Program-made: the position numbers and the translations under genes
Assembly: GCF_009795845.1 (NCBI RefSeq)
Contig: NZ_WTEX01000005.1
Coordinates: 1-64,000 of the forward strand
Direction: 5' to 3'
From: Gilliamella sp. Lep-s35
Lineage (GTDB): Bacteria > Pseudomonadota > Gammaproteobacteria > Enterobacterales > Orbaceae
DNA length: 64,000 nt
Shown here: positions 53,090-63,550 of the stretch, piece after piece
Position numbering within the stretch: the first letter of the stretch is position 1
Layout: each line of letters begins with the position of its first letter
The notes under the pieces: generated by a model
Told to the model about the DNA's origin: nothing
The model's database searches: none
The model's input: only the letters and a program-made list of their open reading frames with translations

Positions 53090-53896
53090 ATGATTATGGA
53101 TAAACAAAAAATCAAACTAAACAAAAAAGTCATTGTTAATTCATTATTAACAGTATTAAAGGTTGAAAAAATATCACCGAGTTTTATTCGTGTGCAGTTT
53201 AGTTGCGATAAACTATTTGATATTAATCCATTATGGATTTGTCCGCATTTAAAGCTGCTATTTCCCGATCCTTTAACTGGCAAAATTGCGTTCCCTAAGC
53301 TTGATGATAATAATAAAATTGCCATTGATGATAAGTTACGTCAGTTAGTGCGTAGTTATAGTGTGCGAGAATTCGATAGTGTCACTAATCAAATTTTTGT
53401 TGATTTTGCTATTCATGATACCGGATTGGCTTCTGTTTGGTCGCAGAAGGCTAAAGTTGGCGATCAAATTGGTTTGATTAGTATTGCTAGTAAGTTACAG
53501 TTTACTGATGACTGTTTGGTGTTAATGGGCGATATTTCCGCTGTGCCGGCGATTTGTTATACGCTTGAGCATCTTCCTAAAAAGCAAAAAGCGTTTGCTT
53601 TTATTGAGGTTAATCATAGTAATGACATGGTGTCGTTGCCCGATAATAAAAATGTTGCGGTTCGTTGGTTTGTGCAAAATTCCAATGCTCCGCATCAATT
53701 AGTCGATGCTGTCATGAGTACTAATTTGTTAGAGCATGATAAGTTATTATTTTGGGGAGGAATGGAGCGTTCGTTGGCGCAATCTATTCGTCAAGCTGTT
53801 AAGAATAAATATGCTAATTTGTCGCCAGATGCCTTTCAGATTACTAACTATTGGCGAGAAGGTCTTGCCGAAGGTGAATTTAAACATCGTGAATAA
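53090..53896 (+). CDS. Siderophore-interacting protein (FAD-dependent reductase, ViuB/YqjH family)
   Basis: This 268-residue cytoplasmic flavoprotein has the FAD-binding motif RSYSVREF (about residue 86) and FVDFAIHDTG, followed by a NAD(P)H-binding half (VLMGDISAVPAICYTLEHLP; FWGGMERSLAQSIRQ). Such enzymes reduce ferric siderophores to release iron. There is no adjacent siderophore receptor or biosynthesis gene. The acpH gene starts immediately downstream, so the two may be cotranscribed. I saw no clear Fur box. Confidence 0.9.
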   Translation: MIMDKQKIKLNKKVIVNSLLTVLKVEKISPSFIRVQFSCDKLFDINPLWICPHLKLLFPDPLTGKIAFPKLDDNNKIAIDDKLRQLVRSYSVREFDSVTNQIFVDFAIHDTGLASVWSQKAKVGDQIGLISIASKLQFTDDCLVLMGDISAVPAICYTLEHLPKKQKAFAFIEVNHSNDMVSLPDNKNVAVRWFVQNSNAPHQLVDAVMSTNLLEHDKLLFWGGMERSLAQSIRQAVKNKYANLSPDAFQITNYWREGLAEGEFKHRE

Positions 53897-53908
53897 TTGA
53901 TTATTTTT

Positions 53909-54490
53909 ATGAATATTTTGGCTCATTTGCATTTGGCTACATTAGCTAATAGTTCGTTAATTGGTAATACCGTAGCGGATTTTATTAAAGGCAATCCTTA
54001 TTTAATTTATGATTGCGATATTGCTGATGGCATTATGCTACATCGTAAAATCGACAGTTTGACTGATAACCTATTTGAAGTTAAGCAAGCCAAACTACTA
54101 TTTCGAAAATCACATCAACGTGTAGCCCCCATTACATTAGATATTGTTTGGGATCACTTTTTGTCAAAATATTGGGCTAAATATGGACTATTGAAAAGTG
54201 TGGCTGAATTTAATCAAACAACCAAAGCACTTATCCAACCTTATATTACAGTTTATCCTGTCGATTATCAGCATTTTATGAATGCAATGTGGCAAGGGGA
54301 GTGGCTTGTAAATTATGCTTCTATTGATTTTGTTGGTGATGTATTAAGAGGTATGGCAAAGAGACGACCAAAATTATCTTTATTAAAAGAAACGATCGTT
54401 GATATTAAACAAAATTATGTGCAATTAGAATTGTTGTTTTTTTTGTTATATCCTAAAATCTGTCTGGCGGTAAAAGATCGTATTGGCTGA
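53909..54490 (+). CDS. acpH: Acyl carrier protein phosphodiesterase
   Basis: This enzyme removes the phosphopantetheine group from holo-ACP. The start ATG 53909 gives MNILAHLHLATLANSSLIGN, matching the start of E. coli AcpH; a TTG 12 bases upstream is unlikely. The HD-like catalytic features LHRKIDSLTDN (about 45) and APITLDIVWDHFLSKYW (about 73) are present. It is 193 residues and ends before a long bidirectional hairpin. Confidence 0.93.
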   Translation: MNILAHLHLATLANSSLIGNTVADFIKGNPYLIYDCDIADGIMLHRKIDSLTDNLFEVKQAKLLFRKSHQRVAPITLDIVWDHFLSKYWAKYGLLKSVAEFNQTTKALIQPYITVYPVDYQHFMNAMWQGEWLVNYASIDFVGDVLRGMAKRRPKLSLLKETIVDIKQNYVQLELLFFLLYPKICLAVKDRIG

Positions 54491-54498
54491 ATTAGGGG

Positions 54499-54544
54499 CG
54501 CTATCGAATTTAAATCGTTGTACTTGAGTTTAAATTCGATAGCG
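54499..54544. terminator. Bidirectional terminator between acpH and the hydrolase gene
   Basis: A perfect 16-base stem (CGCTATCGAATTTAAA and its complement) with a 14-base loop lies between the stop codons of the two convergent genes. Confidence 0.82.
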
Positions 54545-54561
54545 AGTTAGTATAAAGCCTA

Positions 54562-56736
54562 TTAATTAGGTAGTATTAAGTTGCCCTCGTTTTTTTGAAT
54601 AATTTCTTTGCTATTTGGCAATTGTTTTATCGACTGTAGGGTTTTGTCGGTTAATGGTAGGGCATAACCACTTTTGCCACCACGTGCTTTGGTATGTACA
54701 ACTTGGCTTACTGGTAGCGTAGCATTGTTGGTTAAGTTAGCCCATAACCACTCGATGGCATCTTCCCCATAATAATCAATGGGTAGTAATGTGTTGTCAA
54801 ATGGCGCTCTGCCGTCTAAGTAGCTTGCGTTTTCTACTTCAATGTACCTTAGTTGCGATTGTTCACCTTCAACCAAGCTATTTAATGCGACATAAGGGCG
54901 CGATGTGTAGTTTGGTAGCTGTTTGACATTGTTGCGACCATGGACAATAAAGGTTTTTATACCGTGCAAGTTACCCGATGCCATAACTTGTGTTATGCCT
55001 TCCTTAACACGCGATTCTTGTGATTTTTCATAAACACAGATCGATCCTTGGGTGCCATAGTCAACAGTGTTTTTTGTTTGTGAGCTAGAATAAAATTCAC
55101 GCCTTGGAGTATTTAGGTCTTTGTTTTCAACTAGATCTAAAACCGCTGCATTACGGCCATTCCAAAGCGGTAAATGACCATTTGCCATTCCCCATATCTG
55201 TTCAAATGAGATCTCTTTTAATGGCACAACTTTACCCGTGTTATTAATTGGGTTTTGCTGGGTACTGGCTACTGAAAAATCACACATGTTTTCAGTGACA
55301 TCATATTTGCCATAAGCACTAATATACTGATATGGAAGACCGATAGATTCAGTGTAGTAAAAATAGGGTAGCTGGATATCCATATCAGGCGTCCAACCAT
55401 TTTGATGTAGTTTTTCTAGCGCTTCTTCTGGAGTACCTTTGGTGAGTAATTTTGCTTTTTTTAGTACATTACACCGTTCTTGCGAATAAAGAAAATAATT
55501 AGCATAAGGTACATAAGCATCACCTTTATGAGGTTTTATTGCAGGGATTGCACACGGTATATATAAGGCGCCGTAAGCACTGTAATTGGCAATAGATTTT
55601 TCTTCTAATTTTTGTGAGAAGTCATTACCTATTTTTAATGTGAGTTCAGCGTTATTAAGATTTGGTTGAATTTGCGGATTGACTGCCACAATGCCATCAA
55701 TTAGGTTTTGGTCATCTAATTCACCTGCTTTTAATGCGGCTCCACCACCGTCACTGGCGCCGTACACTAAAACAAGGGTATTATCTTTGTTATAGATAAC
55801 TTGTTGATTGGTTGAAAACATACTATTGAGTTCATAAAAGGCGAACTCAATAGATTTTAATACATGTTCCCCCCAGCGTGCTTCAGCATTTAGTTTTGAG
55901 TGCAACTGTTTTATAGCATAGCGATGAGGGTATTTTTTGATGTATTGTTCTCGATCCTTTATCAAAGGGCTAAATAAAATATTACCATTGTTTACTTCGC
56001 CCCATACGGTAAAACCAAGCTTATGCTCAATATCGTAAATGCCATTGCCTAATCCTTTGTCGTTATACACAACAGCACAGTTATGACGAAGTCCCCATAA
56101 TCCACGGATTTGTATATCTTTGGCATTTAATATCCCGTCTGAGTCGATAGTAGGAACTGCAACAATGCAGGGTTTGTTTTTATTAAAATCAAGTGGAATT
56201 TGTAATAACATGCCAACGCCGTCTTCTCTTTGCACGGCGGATATTTCAGTACCTGCAATTTTGCCGTCAAATAAGGGAGTCAATTCTTGTTTTCTAAAAC
56301 CAAATAATGTGCCTTCACCAATTTTGGTGTCAATATAGCGATTTAGCTTTGCTTGCCGACGCTCTTCAAAGTTTGGCTTTTTGGGTGTTTCCACTTTTGG
56401 TGTAATGATACTTGTTGATAACGGAGTAAAGCCAAGACCAGCAGTAACAAGATCATTATCATCACCATTATAATAAACCAACGTACTACGAACTAACCAC
56501 GTTGGTTTTTTTATAGTGTTATCAATATCAAGGGCGCTATTGTTATTAGCATTGCTGTTGATTGTTGATGTAGTCGGTTCAATATTGGTTGTAGAGACAC
56601 TATTATTTGTGCTGCTTATTTTTGTACTTGCGTCCATTTCTGACGATTTAGTAGGGGTGCATTCCGCCACGATTGGCATAGTTATAGCAGAAAAAAACAT
56701 TAATGAAGCTAAAGTTCTTAATTTTATCTTTTTCAT
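54562..56736 (-). CDS. D-(-)-3-hydroxybutyrate oligomer hydrolase
   Basis: This 724-residue protein has a signal peptide (residues 1-24) and an unusual Ser/Thr/Asn-rich linker (about 27-70). It then carries the catalytic domain of the 3HB-oligomer hydrolase family, with the nucleophile in GASDGGGAAL (Ser328). The C-terminal half keeps the family motifs, including FIVHGRNNVKQLPNY and GYALPLTDKT. It would release 3-hydroxybutyrate from oligomers in the periplasm or outside the cell. No polyhydroxybutyrate genes are nearby. Confidence 0.88.
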   Translation of the reverse strand: MKKIKLRTLASLMFFSAITMPIVAECTPTKSSEMDASTKISSTNNSVSTTNIEPTTSTINSNANNNSALDIDNTIKKPTWLVRSTLVYYNGDDNDLVTAGLGFTPLSTSIITPKVETPKKPNFEERRQAKLNRYIDTKIGEGTLFGFRKQELTPLFDGKIAGTEISAVQREDGVGMLLQIPLDFNKNKPCIVAVPTIDSDGILNAKDIQIRGLWGLRHNCAVVYNDKGLGNGIYDIEHKLGFTVWGEVNNGNILFSPLIKDREQYIKKYPHRYAIKQLHSKLNAEARWGEHVLKSIEFAFYELNSMFSTNQQVIYNKDNTLVLVYGASDGGGAALKAGELDDQNLIDGIVAVNPQIQPNLNNAELTLKIGNDFSQKLEEKSIANYSAYGALYIPCAIPAIKPHKGDAYVPYANYFLYSQERCNVLKKAKLLTKGTPEEALEKLHQNGWTPDMDIQLPYFYYTESIGLPYQYISAYGKYDVTENMCDFSVASTQQNPINNTGKVVPLKEISFEQIWGMANGHLPLWNGRNAAVLDLVENKDLNTPRREFYSSSQTKNTVDYGTQGSICVYEKSQESRVKEGITQVMASGNLHGIKTFIVHGRNNVKQLPNYTSRPYVALNSLVEGEQSQLRYIEVENASYLDGRAPFDNTLLPIDYYGEDAIEWLWANLTNNATLPVSQVVHTKARGGKSGYALPLTDKTLQSIKQLPNSKEIIQKNEGNLILPN

Positions 56737-56848
56737 TTCAATTCCATTGCAATGATATTGTGTTACATATAATTTTTATAAAACCCAGTATGTTAATTAA
56801 CACGTTAATGGTTTTTATTTTTTGAGGTATATTATACATGATTTTTTG

Positions 56849-57751
56849 TTATTTTTTATTGGGTACATTTAGATTACAAATTTCCCAAAAAGCAGCGATG
56901 ATTTTTTCAGATAATCGCCTTTTTTGTACACAAATACCAACATCAAAAGGTTCCATTAAGTTAGTAGACCATTCAGTGATGCGATCTTTTACTCGTTCTG
57001 GGCTGTTGTCCATCACGACTTTTGGCAGTAAAGCGACCCCACAGCCTAAAGCCACCATCGATACAATGGCTTCATGTCCTGCAACGGTTGCATAAATTTT
57101 GGGATTAGAAATTTTTCTTTGCTTGAACCATAAATCAATGCGATGGCGGCTTGGTCCATGTTCTGGCAATATAAAGGGAATATTGTGCCAGTCAGGCTGT
57201 TTTTGATGTAATTTGTCACTAAATGTGCTATTAAGTTTAGGTATTAGCAATACCATTTCAATTTCGCCAAATTTTAAAAACTCAATACCAGTGGGGAGCT
57301 GTTTTGGTTTGCCTGCTATAGCTAAATCGGCTTCATTTGCTTGTATTTTTTTTACAGCATCGGCCGCATCGCCGGTTGATAGCTTAATTTCAACAAGTGG
57401 GTAGAGGCTTCTAAAACGATCGAGTATTTCGGGTAAATGGCTATATGCAGCGGTGACTGAACAAAAAAGCGTTAGTTCGCCAACAAGTTGTTGGTTAGGT
57501 TGAGCTAAATCGTGTTTTAGTTGTTGGTGCATATTTATGACTTGCTTAGCAAAACGTTTGACCTTTTCGCCTACTTGGGTGATTTGCACTTGTCTGTTGT
57601 CGCGAATAAATAGCGGATGTCCAAAGTGCTCTTCGAGCCGTTGGATCTGCCTAGATAAGGTTGATGGGCTAACATGCATGGCATTTGCCGTTACACCAAA
57701 GTGGCAGGTTTCGCATAAATGTAAGTACAGTTTTAAATCACGAATGTTCAT
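56849..57751 (-). CDS. ilvY: HTH-type activator IlvY (LysR family)
   Basis: I choose ATG 57751 (MNIRDLKLYLHLCETCHFG) as the start, in line with E. coli IlvY; the open frame extends 18 codons further to 57805. The 300-residue protein has the LysR winged helix (HVSPSTLSRQIQRLEEHFG) and the ligand-binding segments LFCSVTAAYSHLPEILDRF and TVAGHEAIVSMVALGCGVALLP. IlvY senses acetolactate or acetohydroxybutyrate and activates ilvC. The usual divergent ilvC is not next to it here, which is unusual; prfC occupies the place. Confidence 0.92.
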   Translation of the reverse strand: MNIRDLKLYLHLCETCHFGVTANAMHVSPSTLSRQIQRLEEHFGHPLFIRDNRQVQITQVGEKVKRFAKQVINMHQQLKHDLAQPNQQLVGELTLFCSVTAAYSHLPEILDRFRSLYPLVEIKLSTGDAADAVKKIQANEADLAIAGKPKQLPTGIEFLKFGEIEMVLLIPKLNSTFSDKLHQKQPDWHNIPFILPEHGPSRHRIDLWFKQRKISNPKIYATVAGHEAIVSMVALGCGVALLPKVVMDNSPERVKDRITEWSTNLMEPFDVGICVQKRRLSEKIIAAFWEICNLNVPNKK

Positions 57752-57952
57752 AGCAGATTCCAATTTTATACTTAAACGCATACTTTTCCTGAAACTTTTT
57801 GACAAGAAGCAGTAAATTTTGCATTACTTATTGGGCAGATATTATGCATAGATAAATAAATAAGGCAAATTACGTTGCGTATAACGTTAATGGTAAAACA
57901 GGCAGATACCTGCTAAAATAGATGATTATTTTTTGTAGGTTAAAACAGTTTT

Positions 57953-59545
57953 ATGACAGAGCAAGCTTATTTAGACGAAGTTAATGCGCGTCGCACTTTT
58001 GCAATTATTTCTCACCCCGATGCAGGTAAAACAACCATTACTGAAAAGGTGCTATTATTTGGTCATGCAATCCAAACAGCAGGTACCGTTAAAGGTCGCG
58101 GCGCTAATGCGCAGCATGCCAAATCCGACTGGATGGAGATGGAAAAACAGCGTGGTATTTCAATTACTACCTCTGTGATGCAGTTTCCTTATAATGAGTG
58201 CTTAGTTAACTTATTAGATACTCCCGGGCATGAGGACTTTTCTGAAGATACTTATCGTACGCTAACAGCGGTTGATAGTTGTTTGATGGTCATTGATGCG
58301 GCCAAAGGGGTTGAAGATCGCACACGAAAATTAATGGAAGTGACACGATTACGCAATACCCCAATTTTAACCTTTATGAATAAGTTAGACCGTGATATTC
58401 GTGATCCAATGGAATTGCTTGATGAAGTCGAAAATGAACTCAATATAATGTGTGCGCCCATTACTTGGCCAATTGGTTGTGGCAAGTTATTTAAAGGTGT
58501 TTACCATTTAGCTAAAGACGAAACTTATCTTTATCAATCAGGGCAAGGTCATACAATACAAGAGGTCAGAATTATTAAAGGGTTAACTAACCCTGATTTG
58601 GATTTAGCGGTGGGTGATGATTTAGCGCAGCAACTGCGTGAAGAGCTTGAATTAGTGCAAGGCGCATCAAACGAATTTGATTTAGATGCTTTCTTGTCAG
58701 GCGATTTAACACCAGTCTTTTTTGGTACGGCATTGGGTAATTTTGGCGTTGATCATATGCTTGATGGTTTAACAGCTTGGGCACCAACTCCTCAACCTCG
58801 TCAAACCGATAAGCGCGAAGTCGAATCATCAGAAGAAAAGTTCAGTGGTTTTGTTTTTAAAATTCAAGCCAATATGGATCCTAAACACCGTGACCGCGTT
58901 GCATTTATGCGCATTGTATCGGGTAAATATGAAAAGGGCATGAAATTACGACATGTACGTATTGCTAAAGATGTTAATATCTCTGATGCTTTAACGTTTA
59001 TGGCTGGTGATCGTGAACATGTTGAACAGGCCTATGCCGGTGATATCATTGGTTTACATAATCATGGCACGATTCAAATAGGCGATACTTTTACACAAGG
59101 TGAAGATCTAAAATTTACAGGCATTCCTAACTTTGCACCAGAACTGTTTCGCCGAATTCGCCTTAAAGATCCGCTTAAACAAAAGCAACTTTTAAAAGGA
59201 CTGGTTCAGCTTTCAGAAGAGGGGGCTGTACAGGTGTTTCGTCCATTAGCCAATAATGACTTAATTGTGGGTGCTGTTGGGGTTTTACAATTTGATGTTG
59301 TGGTTGCTCGATTAAAATCTGAGTATAACGTTGAAGCCATTTATGAGCCAGTTAATGTGACAACAGCGCGTTGGGTTGAGTGCTCAGATGTGAAAAAACT
59401 GGAAGAGTTTAAACGCAAATGCGAACAGAATTTGGCATTAGATGGTGGTGATAACCTTTCTTATATTGCGCCAAGCATGGTTAATTTGAATTTGACGCAA
59501 GAAAGGTATCCTGATGTTGAATTTAGAAAAACTCGCGAGCATTAA
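57953..59545 (+). CDS. prfC: Peptide chain release factor 3
   Basis: This 530-residue GTPase recycles RF1 and RF2 after termination. The G1 motif [10 protein letters not shown] is at residues 19-28, G3 DTPGHEDF lies near 88, and G4 NKLD near 143. The switch II and domain 2/3 patterns are those of RF3, with the C-terminal [15 protein letters not shown] motif. The length matches the E. coli protein (529). It is divergent from ilvY. Confidence 0.97.
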   Translation: MTEQAYLDEVNARRTFAIISHPDAGKTTITEKVLLFGHAIQTAGTVKGRGANAQHAKSDWMEMEKQRGISITTSVMQFPYNECLVNLLDTPGHEDFSEDTYRTLTAVDSCLMVIDAAKGVEDRTRKLMEVTRLRNTPILTFMNKLDRDIRDPMELLDEVENELNIMCAPITWPIGCGKLFKGVYHLAKDETYLYQSGQGHTIQEVRIIKGLTNPDLDLAVGDDLAQQLREELELVQGASNEFDLDAFLSGDLTPVFFGTALGNFGVDHMLDGLTAWAPTPQPRQTDKREVESSEEKFSGFVFKIQANMDPKHRDRVAFMRIVSGKYEKGMKLRHVRIAKDVNISDALTFMAGDREHVEQAYAGDIIGLHNHGTIQIGDTFTQGEDLKFTGIPNFAPELFRRIRLKDPLKQKQLLKGLVQLSEEGAVQVFRPLANNDLIVGAVGVLQFDVVVARLKSEYNVEAIYEPVNVTTARWVECSDVKKLEEFKRKCEQNLALDGGDNLSYIAPSMVNLNLTQERYPDVEFRKTREH

Positions 59546-59645
59546 ATTTTTTATTTCTTAATTACCGGCTTTATTAAGATACATTCGTATATTGGTAAAA
59601 TTACTTTTGATATTATTTTAAACATGGATTGAGTGAGCAGATATT

Positions 59646-62534
59646 ATGGTTTATAAAAACAAAAAATTGGTTAATTTTATTTTTAGTGGGATTATTGGGT
59701 TACTGCTTGTCACTTCTCCATCTTTTGCCATCGAAAATAAGCTTACAAAGCCCGTTTTGATAGAAAAAGTACAACAAAGCGAACGTGATAAGCGTCAATA
59801 TGAAGTTGTTGAGCTAGCAAATAAAATGCGGGTGTTACTTGTTTCAGATCCTAAAGCAGTAAAATCACTGGCATCATTAGCACTGCCTGTTGGCTCGTTG
59901 CAAGATCCCAAAGATCAGCAAGGGTTGGCACATTATGCTGAACATATGGTATTAATGGGATCAAAAAAATACCCCGAACCTGCTAGCTTTTCTCAGTTTT
60001 TAAGCCGTCATGCCGGTAGTTATAACGCAAGTACTGCAGCGCATCGAACTGCGTTTTATTTTGAAGTTGAAAATAGCGCATTTGATAAAGCACTGGATTA
60101 TTTAGCTGATGCTATTAGCGAGCCCAATTTAGATCCTAAATTTGCCGATAAAGAACGTAATGCAGTTAATGCTGAATTGACAATGGCTAGATCAAATGAT
60201 GGTTTTAGGATAGGGCAAGTTGATTCTGAAACAATTAATCAAAACCATCCGAGTTCTCAATTTTCAGGCGGTAATTTAGAAACATTAAGTGATAAAGAAA
60301 ATAGTAAATTGCAAGATGCTTTAGTGAATTTTCATAAAAATTATTATTCAGCCAATATTATGGTTGGCGTGATGTATAGCAATCAATCGATCAATAAATT
60401 GGCAAAATTAGCTGAAAATAGCTTTGGTAAAATCCCTAATAAAAATATTAATGCCCCAATAGTTGATAAGCCAGCTATAACGCCAAATGTGCTAAATAAA
60501 CAAATTTCTATGGTACCAGCACAACCCAAAAAACTATTGTTTTTACAGTTTCCGATTGAAAATAATCTGGCTAAATTTGCCGATAAAACTGATGAGTATA
60601 TCACTTATTTAATCAGTAACAGTAGTCATAATACGCTATCTGATCAGTTACAAAAGCAAGGTTTGATTGAAGGAATTAGTTCGTCTATCAATCCCATCCG
60701 TTATGGTAATAGTGGTATATTTAGTATTAATGTAAGTTTAACCGACGATGGACTTGCTCAAAAAGATAAAGTTATTGGCGCTATTTTTAATTATTTACAG
60801 TTAATTCAAAAGCAAGGAATTTCTGATGCTTATTATGAAGAGCTCAAAAAAGTTTTAGCGTTAGAATTTAAGTATCAAGATGTTGAGCGTGATATGTCTT
60901 ATGTGGAATGGCTATCTGATCAGATGTTGTTGTACCCCGTTAAAAATATATTAAATTCTGATTTTATTGCTAATAATTTTGATAAAACAGCGATCACCGC
61001 TCGTTTAAAAAGCCTAACGCCCGATAACGTTAGAGTTTGGATTATTTCACCAAATCAAACAACTAATAAGACGGCTTATTTTGTAGACGCACCTTATAAA
61101 ATCGATAATATTACTAGTGAGCAAAAAGCGAATTGGTTGGCTTTAGGCAAAAATTTCACATTTAGTTTACCTGAATTAAATCCTTATATTCCCGACGATT
61201 TTTCAATTGTGAAGCAAAACCGTGCTCAAGCTCAACCAGCTGGGTTTAGTAAACGTGGTAATCATCTTCATTTTGTTAGTCAATATTTCAAAACTGAACC
61301 TAAAGCAGCGATTGTGGTTTCGTTACGGAATAACGAGGCTTTTAGTGATGCTAAAGCAAAGGTCGCTTTTAATTTACTTGATTACATTGCAAGTCGTAAT
61401 TTAGAACAATTACGATTTCAGGCAGGCGTTGCGGGTATTTCGTTATCAACAAATAATGATAATGGCCTGATGATTTCAGCTAGTGGCTTTAGTCAGCATC
61501 TACCTAAAATGGTGACAGCCATACTTGAGAGTTATCGAAATGTTACAATTGATGAGCAGAGTTTAGCATTAGCTAAATCTTGGTATTTGCAAGAATTGGA
61601 TAAATCTGAGCATGCTAAAAGTTATTGGTTGGCGGTTAATCCTGTTAATGAATTGTCAGATTTGCCGTATTTTGAACGGGATGAAAGACGTCAAATCACA
61701 GCAACAATGACTATTAATGACGTGTTAACTTATCGCGATAATTTATTAACCCACTCAGTACCTTATATGCTTAGCTTGGGTAATTTGTCTAACGAGGATT
61801 CTTTAGATCTTTATCATTCCATTCAAAAAACACTAGTGCGTGATGTTGAATTTACTCCTGTTGATAATATTCAGATTAAAAAATCATTGGAGGCCAAAAT
61901 GACTCAACACGCGAAAAGCACTGATAGTGCTTTGATGATGAGCTATATTCCAACAGGTTATGATCGAATTGCTAGTAGTATGCTAAGTTATACGCTATCG
62001 AAAATTATTTCACCTTGGTTTTATGATCAATTACGCACCAATGAACAACTTGGCTATGCGGTATTTGCTAGCCCTGTTACAGTTGGAGATTCAGTTGGAA
62101 TGAGTTTTATCATTCAAAGTAACCAGTACGACCCTGCTTATTTATTGAAGCGTTATCAAGAATTTTATCCCGTTATATTAAATAAGCTTAAAGCATTATC
62201 GAAAGAAGATATTGAGCAATATAAAAAGGCGGCACTCAACGAGTTGAAAATGCCTCCGCAAACATTGGATGAAGAGTTTAGTCGCTATATGGCAGATTAC
62301 CGTAATTCGCGTTTTGCGTTTGATTCACGGCACAAAAAAATTGAACAATTGAAAAAAATTAGTCAACAAGATTTAGTTGATTTTTATAACCGTTCAGTGA
62401 TGGATAAAAAAGGTTTTGTATTTGCATCGCAAGTTCTTGGTAAGAGTGAAGATAGTGCTAAACAATCAGAGGCAATTTCTGAGTTTACTGAATTTGAAAA
62501 TGTATCGGCATTGCAAAATGAGTTATTAAAATAG
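59646..62534 (+). CDS. ptrA: Pitrilysin (protease III), M16 metalloprotease
   Basis: This 962-residue protein has a signal peptide (about 1-29). The M16 inverted zinc motif HYAEH (His96, Glu99, His100) is followed by the third ligand in the ERNAVNAE helix near residue 177. The remaining three inactive M16-type domains have the length of E. coli PtrA. It degrades small peptides in the periplasm. Here it stands alone rather than between recC and recB as in E. coli. Confidence 0.94.
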   Translation: MVYKNKKLVNFIFSGIIGLLLVTSPSFAIENKLTKPVLIEKVQQSERDKRQYEVVELANKMRVLLVSDPKAVKSLASLALPVGSLQDPKDQQGLAHYAEHMVLMGSKKYPEPASFSQFLSRHAGSYNASTAAHRTAFYFEVENSAFDKALDYLADAISEPNLDPKFADKERNAVNAELTMARSNDGFRIGQVDSETINQNHPSSQFSGGNLETLSDKENSKLQDALVNFHKNYYSANIMVGVMYSNQSINKLAKLAENSFGKIPNKNINAPIVDKPAITPNVLNKQISMVPAQPKKLLFLQFPIENNLAKFADKTDEYITYLISNSSHNTLSDQLQKQGLIEGISSSINPIRYGNSGIFSINVSLTDDGLAQKDKVIGAIFNYLQLIQKQGISDAYYEELKKVLALEFKYQDVERDMSYVEWLSDQMLLYPVKNILNSDFIANNFDKTAITARLKSLTPDNVRVWIISPNQTTNKTAYFVDAPYKIDNITSEQKANWLALGKNFTFSLPELNPYIPDDFSIVKQNRAQAQPAGFSKRGNHLHFVSQYFKTEPKAAIVVSLRNNEAFSDAKAKVAFNLLDYIASRNLEQLRFQAGVAGISLSTNNDNGLMISASGFSQHLPKMVTAILESYRNVTIDEQSLALAKSWYLQELDKSEHAKSYWLAVNPVNELSDLPYFERDERRQITATMTINDVLTYRDNLLTHSVPYMLSLGNLSNEDSLDLYHSIQKTLVRDVEFTPVDNIQIKKSLEAKMTQHAKSTDSALMMSYIPTGYDRIASSMLSYTLSKIISPWFYDQLRTNEQLGYAVFASPVTVGDSVGMSFIIQSNQYDPAYLLKRYQEFYPVILNKLKALSKEDIEQYKKAALNELKMPPQTLDEEFSRYMADYRNSRFAFDSRHKKIEQLKKISQQDLVDFYNRSVMDKKGFVFASQVLGKSEDSAKQSEAISEFTEFENVSALQNELLK

Positions 62535-62648
62535 GTGTTATTTAAGTTGTTGATGAAAATATAGGCTACACCTGAAACATTTTGCCAAAAATTGGCATTG
62601 CTATCACCTTGTGATACACTGCCAAAATCTTAATAATTTGAGTGTATT

Positions 62649-63521
62649 ATGATTACAGGATCGATTGATTATTGTGCTATAGGTCAGCGTCTACGTGCAT
62701 ATCGAATTGCCGCTTCGTTGAAAGCTGAGGATGTTGCAGAAAGTCTTAAAATTTCAAGAGCTGCGGTATATCGGTTAGAAAAAGGTGAAATTGTTAAAAT
62801 CGAAACGTTAGAACGACTGGCATCTTTACTCGGTACTTCTTTTGCAAGTTTACTCGGTATTGATACTGAGTATTATTCGAGTGGCGAAGGTTTTTTTGAA
62901 CGTATGCGCCAGTTAGAAGAACAATCAACACATATCTATTCTCACTTTGATCCTTTTTCATTTTTATTAACTTCTCCAGATTATTTAACCCATTTAGCCA
63001 TGATGCTAAATGAGTCAAATGAGTCGATTGAACCTCAAAAATATTCAGTAATTTTGGCGATTTTAAAAGATCGTAAAAAGCAGTTTTATCAATCTGTTCC
63101 TAAAGTGATTAATTTAATTAGCTTGCGTAATATTGAACGGTTTTTGCATATTGGCTTAGTGGGTAATTTGACTATTTCCCCCGGTAAAAAGTCTGAAAGG
63201 ATGCTACTTGCTCGCAACGAAATTTATCATTTAATTGATCTAATAGAACAGCAATCTTTTGCTTCAACGATTGCTATTACGCAAGAAGCTATTCCATCAA
63301 TTACATTCCAAATTTTTTACCAAAACGACAACCCAATTTCGTTGGCAATAAGTCCATTTCGCTTAGGTGAATTGCCGAATGTGACAACAGGTATTGCTTC
63401 TATTACCTCATCGCAAGATGCTATTAAACGTTATCGTCATCTTTTTGATAAGTTATGGCAAAATAGTGCTAAAGATCATCACGCTATTGATTTGCTAAAA
63501 GCAACATTAGATAAATTTTAA
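62649..63521 (+). CDS. XRE-type HTH transcriptional regulator
   Basis: The 290-residue protein has an N-terminal helix-turn-helix (about 12-66: [46 protein letters not shown]) and a large C-terminal domain without recognisable motifs (about 80-290). It lies 29 bases upstream of aroA and may share its transcript. The effector and targets are unknown. Confidence 0.75.
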   Translation: MITGSIDYCAIGQRLRAYRIAASLKAEDVAESLKISRAAVYRLEKGEIVKIETLERLASLLGTSFASLLGIDTEYYSSGEGFFERMRQLEEQSTHIYSHFDPFSFLLTSPDYLTHLAMMLNESNESIEPQKYSVILAILKDRKKQFYQSVPKVINLISLRNIERFLHIGLVGNLTISPGKKSERMLLARNEIYHLIDLIEQQSFASTIAITQEAIPSITFQIFYQNDNPISLAISPFRLGELPNVTTGIASITSSQDAIKRYRHLFDKLWQNSAKDHHAIDLLKATLDKF

Positions 63522-63550
63522 ATATTTATGAAATCTTAACGAGAGACATT

